Shown here: piece by piece, positions 43,532 to 56,633 of the stretch | Layout of the letters: the number at the start of each line of letters is the position of its first letter | How positions within the stretch are numbered: the first letter of the stretch is position 1 | Source of the DNA: Thamnaconus septentrionalis | Lineage: Eukaryota > Chordata > Actinopteri > Tetraodontiformes > Monacanthidae | Reading direction: 5' to 3' | Assembly: GCA_009823395.1 (NCBI GenBank) | Contig: CM020512.1 | Span: 9,993,405-10,057,404 of the forward strand | DNA: 64,000 nt | The notes under the pieces: model-generated | Told to the model about the DNA's origin: nothing | Databases searched by the model: none | Seen by the model: the letters and a program-made list of their open reading frames with translations, nothing else | Position numbers and translations under genes: made by a program

Positions 43532-44325
43532 AAGTATGTGAGAGAGCAATCACGGAGACTCCAGGCTTTTCCGCACAAGCAGCCAAATTTATCCTTGCGG
43601 TTTTCCGCGTGTTTATTTTTGGGGTTACACTATTTTTTTTTTTTTTTCTCCGCTCCTCCTTCAGGGACGACATATCTGCGGGAAAACCAAACGGTCCTGA
43701 GTGAGAGAGAGAGAGAGAGAGGGAGAGAGGGAGAGAGAGAGAGAGAACTCTCCCTCGGGGCAAAACGTGGCGGCTCGATAAAATAGGAAACGGTTTCTTT
43801 CTTTTGTTTATTTATTTATCTATTTTTGTTTGTTTAGGAAGATTTGGGGGAGAGTGGAATTAAGATTCTCCCCAGGGTCCCGTCCTCCGTCTGAGCCGGG
43901 ACGGGTTCGTCGCTCCCTTCATCCCTTTGTTTGTTTTTTGAGATTCCTCCTCCTCCTCCTCCTCCTCCTTCTTTTTTTTCTCTCCAGCCTGTGAAAACAA
44001 CAATTTGAGTCCCGTTTTTAGACGCAGTGAAAAAAACCCAAAACAAAACAAAACAAAAAAGCAGCTATAGCGCCGTTTTTAAAAATACCGCCGTAAATTC
44101 TGACGGCCGTCGCACCAAAACATCTCACAGCAGCGACTCGGAGAAGAAGAAGGAGGAGGAGGAGGAGAATAAAAAAGGAAATCTCTATTTTTGCAGCGAG
44201 CATTCCTGAGCAGACGTCCTCCCTGCGGCCCTGCAGCCGGCTCCTCGGGGAAGATTCCTCCTCTCTCCGCGGCTCAACCCCGCGGCCGTCGCTGGAGGAT
44301 GTGCGTGTGGGTTGTGAGGAATTCT

Positions 44326-44378
<53 letters not shown>

Positions 44379-46838
44379 CGGGGGGGATCCTCCTCCTCCG
44401 CTCGGACTTGTTGGTTTGACCTGCGTTTAACACGCTGTCTGTTTGAGCGATCTGCTGCTGCTGCTGCCGCTGCTGGATTCATGGAATCGGCTCCTGTTTG
44501 TGCGGCTGGTGGGCGAGCGGCGCTCCGCCGGCGTCGAGCTGGCCGGTGGGCGAAGAAGCTCTTCCTCTCTCGGCGAGACGCCTCGTTATTCGTCTCGCGC
44601 AGCGGAAACTGCGGCAAAGGAAACTCCTTCCACCTCTGGGAAGCTACGTTGGTGACTCTTAAACGGCCGGCGGTACGGCAGAGGTCGGAGGTCAGCTCTG
44701 GAACCCCTCGCGTCCACCTTACCAGGCTCCGGCCTGAAGCGTTTATTTATTTATTTTTTTTCCAAGCTAAGTGGCACCGATTGGCCTCCGTTTGGTTGCG
44801 GCAAAAAGCAGGAAAGCGCTCCCGCAAGCTGCGCGTGGAGGAAAAACGGAAGACACACAAAAAAAAAACCCCCTGAAACCTCAGATGCATGAAAATTGCA
44901 GATGCCTGTACGATGAACTTAAAATTTTGAGGGCGCAAGGTACATCCGTATGGCAAAATGGCCCCAGGCACGACTTGGGTTTCCGTGAAATGTTGTGCAA
45001 ATAAAAAGAAAAAGAAAGAAAAGTAGAATAAAAACCAACAACACGAGGTGCCTTCTTACAAAGAACTGAGGTTTAGCTTCAAAAGAAAAGAGGATGTGTG
45101 TCGCTTCTTTTCCCGTCACTGGAACCGCTGGTTGAGCTGCCAGCACCGCAAACCTGAGCGTTTTTAAAAATGAAAATAGAAATTCCTCCACAAAAAAACC
45201 CCTTACGTTTTTCACTTTTGCACCGGATGACCGCTTCCTCCGTTCGCGGCTGATCATGTGACCAGCTGCCGTCGCTTTGTCTAATTGCGCATTGTCCCCC
45301 CGCCCCCGAGGGGACGGCGGCAGTGGTGCCTTTGGAGTTTGGAGGCCTTCGGGGACACAAAGCGGTTGTGCGGCGCTGATTGGAAGCAGAGGCGGCGAAT
45401 CCAAACATCTCCAACAAGCAGGTTTGGCGCGGATTTAACACGGCGGGCGACCGACGCAGCAGCTCAATAAATGCCCGCCGTGAGGACGTTTACGGCTCTT
45501 GCCCGTTAAAAACAAACAACAACAAAATGTTGTTTAAGGGTTTTCGCACAAATAAACACAATGTCACACTTCGCGCGATAACGACGTCTCAGCTGTGCCG
45601 ACGTGCTGATGAAGATAGGTGGGAAAACATCTCCTTTCATGTGTCTGGTAAAGACAGCTAGCTTAGCGTAGAAAGATTAGCCTAGCATAAAATCTATCGC
45701 CACATTTTTCTCAAGATTTGTTCTTGTTTTTTCAATCAGTTGTCTGAACAACCACAGATAAATGTAAGTTTAAGTAATTGAGTTTTGTTTTTTGTACCAT
45801 GTGACTCAGAATTTAATTGACCTCTTTGCTCATCACCATCTGCAGGGCACAACACAACGCTAAACACCGACTAGCGAGTGAGCTGCAGCTGTTTAGCAGC
45901 TTTTTGATGAAGTCCAGTTGCGGCTACGCACTTTTGCACACTTCTTCAATCCTCCCCTCACTTCCCCACTTAAAGAAAGTGTGTTATTGGGAAGAAACTC
46001 CTGGAGTTTATCCTGAACCTCGTTCCTCTCCGCAGCGGGAACAACTGTTCCACATTTTATTTCATCATCCCGGAATTATTTGTTTAGCTGCTTCTGCTGC
46101 GTCCTGGTGACTTCACACACTCTCACAGTTCCCCGCCTGCGGTTCAGGACCAGGCCTGGGGCCTCCTGCTTGACCCGGTCAGAAGATAGATGTGTTTTTA
46201 AAAGGCCTCAAGTCTCTTCTGGCAACAGCTTCGAGTAAAAGTACTAATTATAGTGTTTTTTTGTTTTTTTTTTAAACTTTTGAACTTACTTGGGAAAAGA
46301 GAGGCCAACACTTAGTGTCAGGTCACCTTTGTGGCAACCATCAGTCGCTGTTGTGCATTCATCATGACTCAGACTCACTGATGTGGGTCCCTGCAGGTCT
46401 GAACGGGTCTAAAAATATCCCAGTTATGGTCCCGGAGTCGCTGTGGCTCCGGAGAACCGTAAATCTTGGGAGTGTGCAGCTGAGAGCATCGAGGTCCCTT
46501 CAGAGAGGAAGTGACTTCACGAGACTCTGGAGGGGAGGCTGGTATGCAACACACACACACACACACACACGACACACACACACACACGGCAATCGACCTG
46601 GGAGGTGCCAGACTGGTGACGGAGTGTGTTGCCGTCTTAACAGACTGCAGCTGACTTAAAAATGCAGCTGGGTGAAACACTTCCTGTTTTGACAACGGCC
46701 TCCCTGAATTGTGAAAAAAATTCTTTATCGCTGACTATTTTCTTGCCCCTTGAGTTGAAAACGACTCTTCATTTTCTAGCTTCAGTTTTCTTGTATTTTG
46801 CTTCCAGTTTACCAGAGGTCAGTTTTTGGATCAAGGTT
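43301..46838. other. GC-rich patch and flanks, no proven gene
   Basis: Between about 44200 and 44720 CpG density is high and GA/CT runs are close, as at the 61-63 kb region. It may be a promoter or untranslated first exon. An open frame across it has no recognisable domain. A CA run lies at 46551-46588. Confidence 0.4.
43498..43748. repeat. (CT)n and (GA)n pair
   Basis: A CT run at 43498-43527 and GA runs at 43703-43746, complementary and 175 nt apart. Another GA run lies at 44331-44372. Confidence 0.9.
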
Positions 46839-47058
46839 GGCTGCGTTCAGACTGCAGGCGAATCCAATTCAAATCAGATTCCTTCTCAAATCCGATTTTT
46901 TTTTTAGGGCTGAGTGTCCACAATGTTTATAGCGAGTGCCCAAGGTGGTTTCAATCCGTTTTGCAAAAATTCGGATTTCATGTGATTTGTGAGTGTTCAG
47001 ACTACAAAAGAGCCATCCGGTTTCAATCTGGATTGGCTAAAAATCTGATTTTGGCTGT
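46839..47058. mobile_element. Truncated, internally deleted copy of the 24120-24758 element
   Basis: It starts GGCTGCGTTCAGACTGCAG. It contains the same inverted segments (AAATCCGATT, TTTCAATCTGGATTGGC) in opposite order, then stops before the second terminus at TTTTGGCTG. The Myb-like interior is missing. Confidence 0.7.
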
Positions 47059-47520
47059 TAGATGGACCTCGTTCCTCCAAAACTTTTTTTCTGTGGGCTC
47101 TTTAACGGCGGCCGCGTGAAATAAGTCGGCCAGCAGATTTTGGGGGAAGCAGTCCTGACGTTTGGGGACGCAGGAAGCAGGAAGTTCCAGGAAGTTCCAG
47201 GAAGTTCCAGGAAACCACCTTCGAATCATCTCCTCCCTGCTCTCCTCAGCAGGAATCCCACCGTGCAACGCTCCCAGATGTGCAACCATGTGGCGTAATC
47301 TACACCCCCCCCCCCCCGAAAAAAAAAACAAACAAAAAAAACTCAATCACTTGCAGGCGAAGCAAAGAGAAGCTTGAGCTGCAGAAGAGGCGAGAGAGGG
47401 AGGAGTCGGCGCCGCCCACCACCCCGAAAACCAAACAACCAAACATGTGGAAGTGAACGTGTGTCAAGTATGAAGTGTGTGCAGCTTCGGCAGCTGCTAA
47501 CGTTATCAGCAAATTGCAAT

Positions 47521-47521
<1 letters not shown>

Positions 47522-47556
<35 letters not shown>

Positions 47557-47734
47557 GCACACACACACACACACAAAAGTGCAAGGAAACTCAGACATTT
47601 TTATTCTCTTCTTATCAGCTGCAACAAACATGTAAAAAAGATCTATCTCTTTCTCTCTCTCTCCCACACACACACACACACACACCTCAATTCAAAACAT
47701 TTTTTTCTGTTTGCCCCCCCTCCACACACACACA

Positions 47735-47777
<43 letters not shown>

Positions 47778-47846
47778 ACAAAATGAGGGTTTTGTCTGAG
47801 GGAGGCAGCAGTTGTGAGTAAGAGCAACAGCTGCAGGATTAGAGAG

Positions 47847-47883
<37 letters not shown>
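47522..47883. repeat. Cluster of four CA/TG microsatellites
   Basis: CA runs at 47522-47575, 47664-47686 and 47724-47780, then a TG run at 47849-47883. Opposite orientations could form a hairpin. Confidence 0.95.
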
Positions 47884-47886
<3 letters not shown>

Positions 47887-48415
47887 GCGTCTAAAATAGT
47901 CGCAGATCGGAAAAGCTGGACCGTGGAAGGCTGTCAGATGTGAATGGGAGGACGGGACGCGGGGAAATAAAATAAAAATCCCCTCTGCCACTTTCCTCCC
48001 TTTCTCCTCCAGCCATTGTTTTTTCCTTCCCCCTCCTCCCTCTTTCCGTCCGTCCGTCCGTCCGTCCGTCTGTCCAGCGCCACATCCTCGCCTCGCGCTG
48101 ACGGATATCACAAATCCGTCAGCGCCATCTGGCCGAGCCGTCACTGGGCCCCTGTGTGCAGGCCGCTGCTAAATATAAAACAATGCGCCGTCTCTTTAAG
48201 ACCCTCGCTTGTTGGTTCGGACACCCTTTGGCTCCCGTGGCGTCGCCGCTCGGCGTCCGATTGGCTGTTTTTTCACAGCGACTTCCTGATTTAGCCGCTC
48301 TCTCTCCTTCTCGGTCGGCCCGACGTGACTTTTTTTTTTGAAAGTGTAGTAACACCAGGCGACATTCACAGCCGCGACTGAGGTGTTGAAATGCGTGCAC
48401 GCGCACACGCGCATG

Positions 48416-48446
<31 letters not shown>

Positions 48447-48597
48447 GAACACAAGTGACTTGTGAGGACACGTACTGCACACTCACACAATGCTGCTAAA
48501 ATTGTAGATGCTATTATGTTGCTGCTCTGGAAGGATGTGATGGAATCACTTCCTGATTGTGCAAACGATTTGAGAGCACTTTGTCCAGAGAAGGTGA

Positions 48598-48727
48598 TTG
48601 ATTGATTGATTGATTGATTGATAACTTGTGTTAATGACGAACCGTGTTTGCAAAGTTCGGCCTCAGACGGCCCAGATAGACTCCTCCAGCCGCAACGGAT
48701 GGATGGATGGATGGATGGATGGATGGA
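48598..48727. repeat. (GATT)n and (GATG)n tetranucleotide runs
   Basis: GATT units at about 48596-48621 and GGAT units at about 48697-48727. Confidence 0.9.
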
Positions 48728-48977
48728 AAAGCCAAAGCAGGACTTCCTGAAGCCGGTTTTATCCACTTCTGTTCCGTTTGGTTTTTAACGACGACCAAAA
48801 TTACGGCAGAAGTGTCACAGTGTTTCTCATTTGGGAAATTTCTTGGCAAACAGAGAAAAAACTTGCTGGACTTCCGCCCCCCTGAAATCAAATCGTTTCT
48901 TCTGGAGTTCTGCCCGCTTGGCTCTCGTTTTTGTCGTTCCACGGGCGTCGATCCCAGTTAAGGTTAGAGTTAATATC

Positions 48978-48990
48978 TGACCTCTGACCT
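48978..48990 (-). promoter_or_regulatory. Perfect DR1 motif, intergenic
   Basis: On the + strand TGACCTCTGACCT, that is AGGTCA-G-AGGTCA on the minus strand. Confidence 0.4.
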
Positions 48991-49976
48991 CTACGACACA
49001 ACACAACAGCCGAGTTCAACACTCAAAAACCTTGTCCAACCCCATGCTTGTCATCGCGCTGCTTTATTAGTGTCTTTTTGCCTGTGTGTGTGTGTGTGTG
49101 TGTGTGTGTGACACACACACTGCAAGTTGTGTTGCTGTGTGCGTCATCTCTGATGGCTCGCGTTGAGTGTGAGCCGATATTTTCCCGCTCTTTGCGTCCA
49201 TGCTTGCGTCCCGCCGAGGAATTTTTCAGCCCTGCTTTGTAAATAATCTGTCAGCTGGTTGATTTTCCAGCGGCGTAACAACTCTGACCTCATTGGACCG
49301 TTTCACTCAAAAAAGTGTTTTTTCTTTTCTTTGTGCAGTTGTGAGCGAGTGAACGGGTTCACCAGGTGTTTTTTTTTTTTTTTCATGCATTTTTAAATTT
49401 TTGTGTTATTTTTCCGCGCCGTGAACTTCCGATTCTGCTGCTTTCCCGGCGCAGCCGGAGGCGGGCGGGGTCGGCCTGGCTGGCAGCGAACTCGCTGCTG
49501 TTTGTGCCGAAAACCACCGTTTATTTACTCTCCAGCTGCGGCGCCCTAACAACAGGCTGTTAACACCCGCCGAGGGGGAGGAGGAGGGGCAGGAGGAGGA
49601 GGAGGAGGAGGAGGGTGGTGGGTTCGAAGAGGTTTGTTTGCGATGCTATAATGACTCGCAAGAACTCGTCTGTTTTCCGTGCGCGAGCTGTCGTCGCGTC
49701 GACGTGATGCGGATCGTCCCGCTGCGTGTGTGTGTGTGAGTGATGAGGAAGATTAGGAGGAGTGTGAGGGGGCTTCAGTGACAGAGCAGCAGCAGCAGCA
49801 GCAGCAGGGAGTGGTTAGCATGCATCATCTGCAGATGTGACTGGCTGCTGTTTTATTAACAAATGAACAAAGCACAAACAGGTGGTGGGAGGGTGGGGGG
49901 GTGTGGTTGCAGACTGATGGTGAAGATGCGGTTAGTGATGATGGATCATGAGATTAAAAAGGTTTGTGGAGCCACA

Positions 49977-50456
49977 AGCTGCCTTTCCATGACAGTTTTT
50001 TTTTCGCAAAAGTGATATTTCTAAAATTCGTACAATTGCGATTTGCAGGTGTTTCCATTGAATGATCCGAAGCGCATCGGCCGTAATTCTCGTAAAATCT
50101 CGTCCCGCGTACGAGATTTACGAATTACATTGGCTTTTGCTTGTTTACGTTTGTTTGCTTGTCAAGAATGGTTGTTATATTTTCCTCTTTGATTACTCGT
50201 AAAAAATATTCCGTCTTCTCCTCCGTCCAAACATAACGCGCCATTTTCACTTGAAGTGAACTGGTCATGTGACCCCATACGTCACGTCCAGTGACGTGTA
50301 AATGCGGGAAAAAAAAGTGTTTACATGACACTTGAGAGCGTCAAAACCTTTTTAACGATATTTAAGAGGTTTTTCGTAGTTGAGTTGTTTCCATTAGCAG
50401 TTTTTTATTGCGATATTTAGGTTTTGCGCAATTCGAGGGGTAATGGAAACGCAGCT
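49977..50456. mobile_element. MITE with GCTGCSTTTCCAT termini
   Basis: Left end AGCTGCCTTTCCATGAC, right end TAATGGAAACGCAGCT, 480 nt apart. The arms share inverted segments (CGATATTT / AAATATCG-like, TTTCGCAAA / TTTTGCGCAA). No target duplication is clear, and the superfamily is undetermined. Confidence 0.65.
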
Positions 50457-50751
50457 AGAGTTAATCATGCAGCAGATTTCGTCCTCTTTGCTGCTTTTTA
50501 TCCTGCGGTGGTGAAAAAAAACAACCTGCTGACAGGCTTCACGACAAACAGCACAACTTAAGAAAAAAAGCGACTGTGTGTGTGTGTTTCTGAGACGGAC
50601 GTGTAAACTTTCATCGCCGTGGCGACGGCGGCCGCGTGTGACCGGGAGGCTGCAGTTCCGTCATAACTCACAGTGTCAGTCAGACATTTACATCCAGCGG
50701 AGCGGGACGATGACATCATCGCCGCCGTGGGCTCCAAGCAAGCGTGCATCT

Positions 50752-50755
<4 letters not shown>

Positions 50756-50799
<44 letters not shown>

Positions 50800-50886
50800 T
50801 TAAGTAGTGTGGTCTCAGCCTCTCAGGCAGCAGCTTTCCAACATGGGTCACGTCTTTTTCCCCACCGCTGCTCGTGAACCACATGG

Positions 50887-50920
<34 letters not shown>
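50756..50920. repeat. (TG)n and (CA)n pair
   Basis: A TG run at 50756-50793 and a CA run at 50889-50920, complementary and about 95 nt apart. Confidence 0.95.
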
Positions 50921-50922
<2 letters not shown>

Positions 50923-53900
50923 AAACACACAGACCATTCACCATAACCCACCCCCACCAACCCTCCTCCTACATATGGATGCTATAAATTCAAGCAGACC
51001 TATAAATTGCTGGCCAACACTCACTGACTTCTTGCAGCAGAACAGTTCCGACTCGTTCTGGGTTCGATGCTTTTTCTTCCTTTCTTTTTTTTTTTTTCTT
51101 ATCTAATTTTATGGTAAACTTAAAGAATTTCGCCCTCCCTCCCTAATCGGCGACAGCTGACATGTTATATCGAATTGGCCTTTTTTTATGTTCTTTTTAT
51201 GAATGACTTTGCAAATTTTTTTATTTTTTTATTTTTTTTACAGAAAAAAACAGCAAACTTTGCATGATTATAGTAGCACAAACATAAAAGGTTGGCTTGC
51301 CAGGAGCCACATCAAACCCCCAACACCCCACCACAAACCCCTCCACCCCTCATCAAAAAAGGATGACAAAAGGTCAGAAACCCAAAACAAGCCCACCTTG
51401 GCCGGCCGAGCTTTCCGGAGGCGTTTGAAGGCTCCGGCTTCCTCAGCGGTGCCGCCTCCTCTCAGCAACAGGCAATAAACCGAGATGACAAAACAATGTG
51501 CGCTGGGTAGGAAGCTGGTGAGTGAGGAGGGGGTCTGGCGGGGGGGGCAGTATTGCATGTCGTCTAACACTAACATTCCTCAAGTAGGTCAAGTAGAGCC
51601 GCGATTCCCAGGCTGCTCGCTCGGCGGACCTACTGATGTAACGCTGACCTACAAAAAGCTGCAGCAGCTGCAGGAGCCGGCGGGGGCCGCGCCCCTCGCC
51701 GCCCCGCTCCCGCCGGCTGCTGCGCCCCTTCAGCCTCCTCGCGAGGTTGCCGAAGTTTATCAGAGAACTTTAAAACCGAGGGTGGAATGTTTTAGACGGC
51801 CGTCAGATTGTTTTCAGAACTGCTGCTATCGGGACAAAAAGAAAAAGTCCATGGAGAAGGTTTGGAAACAGAAGGTGATTGGATGAAGTTCCTGCCTGGC
51901 CAATCAGGCGTCTCCACTGGCAGCTGAGACAGTTGGTAACAGGGAGAGGCTTCCGGTTGGTCCCTTTCTGATTCTGTCAATCAATGCGAGTTATTGCTTT
52001 TCTGCAACAAGGCACAACTTGCTGCTGTTTGGCCGCTCTTCTTGCTTCTGATTGACCATCGACCATTGACTCCTTGCATCTATTCGTAAGCCATAACCCA
52101 TCAACCAATCAGAAGAAAGTAGGGGTGGGTCTTTGCTGATTTCTCTTGCAGAAAAAAACAAATAGTCGCACTGGACTTGAGCGTCAGAGTCGTTTTTCCA
52201 AGCAGGAAAACCACTCGGAAAACAAACCCCTTCAGGTTCCCGACATGATTTCTGAAGCATGTTACAGCATAAAGACCAAGAAAAATAGAGTCACATCTGT
52301 GATTTTAACCAGAGAAATGTAAATTAAAAAGGATGTACGTGGAGGTCGTCCAGGTTGTTGTAGTTTTTAAGTGCTTTGAGTTGTGTTTTTCTTGGTCACT
52401 AGAGGACGTCTCATCTTTCATCCAAAACTCTCCTGCAGGTGTTCCGGGAGTCCCAGACCTTACAGGGGAACTCCTGACTGGAGCTCCTCTTCAGGTCTTT
52501 CTTGGTGCGCAAGTAGCTGAGAAACAAGGCCAGTTGCCTACAACTCAGCACTTAAAAAAGCAGTATAGAACTTTTTTTTTTTCATTCATATGGATGCAGG
52601 CTTCAAAAAAATAGCAAAACCAGTGATAAATAATAACTTGATAATTAAAAATATTTTATTTTTGTTCTGTTAAAATAATGCTATTTGTCCTCCCTCCTCT
52701 TGTCTAAACTCTTTTCAGACGTGAGCTTTTCAAGACGGAGCGTGAAAATTCGTAAAACTCCGCCTCCTCCCGGGTCCAAGACACTTTCGCTGGTCGTTTG
52801 CAACTCGACGGCTGTTGTTTACCTGCGTTCCTCCGGCGGCCCAGTCTGCCTCATTAGACTGAGGTCGTTACCTTCAAAGGTGTTTGGAAAATCCTAATTT
52901 CAGGTTTACACAAGCAAGCCGCACTGTTTACATCTGGCCCTGGTTGCGGCTGGACGGTGCAGGAAGTTCCCGCGCCCCCACTGCTTGACTTGATGGATGG
53001 ACGGCCAAGGTGTCGCGGCCAAGGGGAGCCAGCAGTGGGCAGCACTGGGCAGCAGGTGAGGAATTCCTCCAATTATCATTGAAGACACAACATAGGTCAC
53101 GTTGTAAATGCTTCTTTTTAATAGCGAGCCTGCTGGTCCAAACCTTTTCTAAAAAACATTTTAGGGGGGTTCCATTTACACACGAGGCCCACATGTGTCG
53201 GAGGCCAGCTGGTAAATGTTAGTCCTGTGTTGACTCCACACACTCCTCAAGGGAAATTTCTGTCTCTTTCGCAGCCATCTGGCATTTTATCTGCGTTTAT
53301 TCACATTGTTTAGCTGGCGGAAAGAAAGAAAAAAAAAGAAAAAAAACCCGCCGCCTGCTGCCGGAGACCAGGCTGATTGGACCAGTTTAAGAGCCCAAAC
53401 AGGAAACTGAAACTTTCTAACACACTGTTGTTTATTTACAATCCAGGAGGCTGGAGAATTTCAAGGCTCACACTTCACCGGCTAAGATTTATCACTACCA
53501 CACTTTATTGTATTATACTATACTGCATTGTTTAGTGTACCTTATTTGGGATTCTGAAATATAGAATAAATAAGAAATGGAAAAATGATCATTATTTTGT
53601 ATTAATTTGATGTTGCGACATGAGATTCCACAATAAAAAGATAAAAAACACAACAACACTGCTATTAATACCATTAATACTACTACTACGACTACTACTG
53701 CTACTACTACTACTACACTACTACGGCTACTGCTTTTTCTATCTAAGATCAAAAGCATTTTTTAATAAAATGTATCTTAAAGATGAAATTAAAGCTTCAG
53801 GTCATGCGTCACTTTGCATTACATTCCGTTGAGTTCTTGTTTTTGTTTTTTTTTGTTTTTTTTGTTTTCCACCAGTCAACCGGATCAGATTTTCCGAGAG

Positions 53901-55899
53901 CATTTTTAAACATATGTGTAAGACCGCAGCTTTTTCCTCGCAGCTGCAACTCTGATGCGACTTTACCGAGGAGCTAATAATACATCAGCCATTATTAAAT
54001 CATTATTTGGTCCCATTTCCTGGAATACTTTCTCTCCGCATTTGACCTCAAAACCAGCAGCAGCTCAACTTCTCATTAAATATCCCCCCAAAACGCGTAA
54101 AACCATCAAGAAGCCCTGAAGGAGATAATGGTGGTGTGTGATTGGCAGGACGCTTGCAGTTGGGTTTGTCCAGGCTTCTGTGTCTCGCCGTCCCTTTTTT
54201 GCTTTTTTTCCGCCACCCTTTCAATGGTGAAGCTGAGCAGACCAAGATGGTAACCAAAACAGAGGAGGGGAGCTGGAAATAAACAAACACAACAGCAGCG
54301 CAACGCAACGGCGTGCGTCTCACTTACTCGCGCGCTAATCACTGCGCACCAGCAGCATCACACCCATGTCTGGAGTCGTTGACTGAGGTGCAAACAGCAG
54401 TTTAGCAGGAGAAGGACGTGTCAGACGTGATGAAGAACGGCAAAGATTTATCTGTCTGTGCTTAGATTTGTTTTTTTGTGAAGGTCGTGCGGGAGTCAGC
54501 GACGCTGCTGTTTGGGTTCGACAACTTTCCAAAAAAATGTAACCGAATGACTCCCAACGCTGAAAGTGGGGCCAGGGCAGAAACCTGGAGGAGGATCTCT
54601 GGCTCCGATCTGCACTTTTGAGGAATTTGCATTCTTTCAGCCTCGGCACGACCATCCAATGCGACATTTTGATTCACAGCTGTGGGATTCAACATAATAA
54701 TCATACTTTAATTTCTTCCACATTAATGATAAAGCAGACAAGAAGGCTCAGTGATCAGATCCTGGTCTCATGCTTTTAATGTGGATTTCTCCGTTACTCT
54801 AAATCAACACACCAGAAGGAGTCTGTCACAAGGTTTATATTCCACAGGTTCATTAGTTAATGGGGCTATTAGTGAGTTTCATCACTGTCAGATATGAGGT
54901 AATACAACAATTGCCAAGTGAAGCTCCATGCAGTGGTGATATTCCACCTGGGCCTCTGGCTGTTGATCTCTAGCAATTTCTCTTCTTTTGTTTACAAAGC
55001 TGGACCGGCTGAGCGTCCATTTAGAATCTCCGCCTCCTTCCTATGAACAGCAAGAAGCCGGCGCCCCTTTTTTTTTTTTTGTTGACAAGCTTGTGGCTTC
55101 CCATACGCCACTAGGGAGGGGGCGGAGCCACGGAGATGAGCAGAGAGCGAGGAGGTGGAGCTCCGAAAGCCTTTTTTGTTTTGGTTTATGTGCTGGGCTC
55201 AGCTGCGCTCTCTAGTGGTGAGAAGAAAAAATGCCTATTCCCTCCTTTATTTATTTATGTAATCACGTTAAAAACTCGTTGAGGCCGAGAGCTCTTTTCC
55301 GAAGGTGACCTGGCCAAGGAGGCAGCAGCACACGTCATGAAAAATGTATTGAAATAAATTGTCACAGTGTCGCAATTGAGTCAAAATGCAATTACATGCA
55401 GTTAATATGAAGAAAAAAAAAGCAGATGCTGTTCAGCTCAGTTTCTGTCTCTGTGGATTGGAATCAGGTCAGGAGACGGCCAATCAGCTCAGCCGTCGTC
55501 TACGTCGTTTGTAAACAGCGTAAAAACATTTGACTTGGTCAACGCTTCCTCTTCCTCTTCCTCCTTCTTCTTTTCCTTTGTCTTTTTCTTATTCGACGGG
55601 CCTCCAAATGTCCACTCGCACCCTCCCAGAAAATGTCACAATCTGCGTCACATCGGCGTCTGTGAGTCACAAAGTTGACAAGTTAAAGCCACAGTGCGAA
55701 GTTGTTGTTTTTCAGTTAAAAATAAATAAATAGCAATGTGCAGTGGAGGAATGAAAAAGAAGATGCGTGTGATGCGCTGACTCAGCTTGAGTCATTTGAA
55801 AAAGGTCAATAAAAACAATGAGTTTTCTCTAAAAATTCAAAATGCAGTCGAGCCCCACAGCAACAGCGACCGGCTGAACCGCTGTGAGGTGACGCTGTG

Positions 55900-56378
55900 T
55901 TCGTGTTGTAGTCAAGAACGCACCAACCGAGACCAAGACATTGTCAAGACCAGAGACTATAGAGATCGAGACCAGACCAAGACAAGACCAAGACTTCATA
56001 TATCAAAGACAAATAACAACAAAACAGGAAAATAATGACCAGTGTCTTTTTCAAATTCAAGTTTGCTTCTAAATGGAACAGCAACACCTATTTTCAGCAG
56101 GGTATCTTTTAATCATTTTCTTTAACATTTTGCTGCTTTGCCAAATATTTTGAACCATTTTCAAAAAAAAAACAACAACTTTGCTTCATAAAATTAAATA
56201 ATAAATTAACTAGGATACGTCATTCTGAGTGTCATAAACAGAGCGCAAAACGGCAGCAGCTGGATTCTTTTTGGTTATTATCTGTCATTGCGGTGTTGGC
56301 TGAGCCTCGACTGGTCCGAGACCGGGACCCTTAAAAAGTGGTCTAGAGACCAAGACCAATCTGGAGGACTACGACACT
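55900..56378. mobile_element. hAT-like non-autonomous element with 8-bp target duplication
   Basis: The ends match as inverted repeats around GTGTTGTAGTC and GACTACGACAC. Exact 8-bp direct repeats ACGCTGTG flank it at 55892-55899 and 56379-56386, the hAT-type duplication length. Both arms are rich in GAGACCAAGACC-type repeats. No transposase frame is seen. Confidence 0.75.
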
Positions 56379-56581
56379 ACGCTGTGACCTGCGGATCCTC
56401 CTGACGGCGACTTTGACAGCCTAATAAATTAAAGCTACATTGAGCAAATGTATAAACCACTAATGAAAAGTAAGAAAAAAACAAACGCTTCTCTCTCGTC
56501 TGCTGGCAGACATGCAGCTCTGAGGGGACCTCGCCCTTCTTCTATTCACTCATTTAATGACAAACACATTCTCCGCTTTTC

Positions 56582-56583
<2 letters not shown>

Positions 56584-56632
<49 letters not shown>
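56584..56632. repeat. (CA)n microsatellite
   Basis: About 24 uninterrupted CA units. Confidence 0.95.

Positions 56633-56633
<1 letters not shown>

Larger units (their letters stand above)
47059..55890. other. Intergenic, repeat-rich
   Basis: Apart from the microsatellites and the MITE listed, I see no gene. A (CAG)n of about 7 units lies near 49788-49808, TAC repeats near 53686-53725, and a short foldback repeat family member near 52010-52150. The segment 54720-54990 is free of low complexity and repeats recognised by eye. Confidence 0.5.

Noticed and set aside
44301..44876. 191-codon + strand frame across the GA run and GC-rich patch
   Set aside because: Starts in the GA repeat (Glu-Arg dipeptides) and has no domain. 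Openness is explained by GC content.
47361..47456. Short basic/acidic frame reading KLELQKRREREESAPP, superficially like a class IIa HDAC glutamine-rich helix
   Set aside because: It is only 31 codons ending in TGA, the AG before it has no pyrimidine tract, and the charged pattern is generic. Not enough to call an hdac7 exon.
49355..49368. GGTTCACCAGGTGT as a vitamin D response element
   Set aside because: Spacing is 2, not 3, and the second half-site is poor. By eye I found no convincing DR3 in the window.
51600..51886. Open frame with LQEPAGAAPLAAPLPPAAAP, Ala/Pro rich
   Set aside because: GC-driven composition, no recognisable domain, no splice context. Likely chance.
54720..54990. Possible conserved non-coding element
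   Set aside because: It is merely complex sequence with no repeat. Conservation cannot be judged without alignment.
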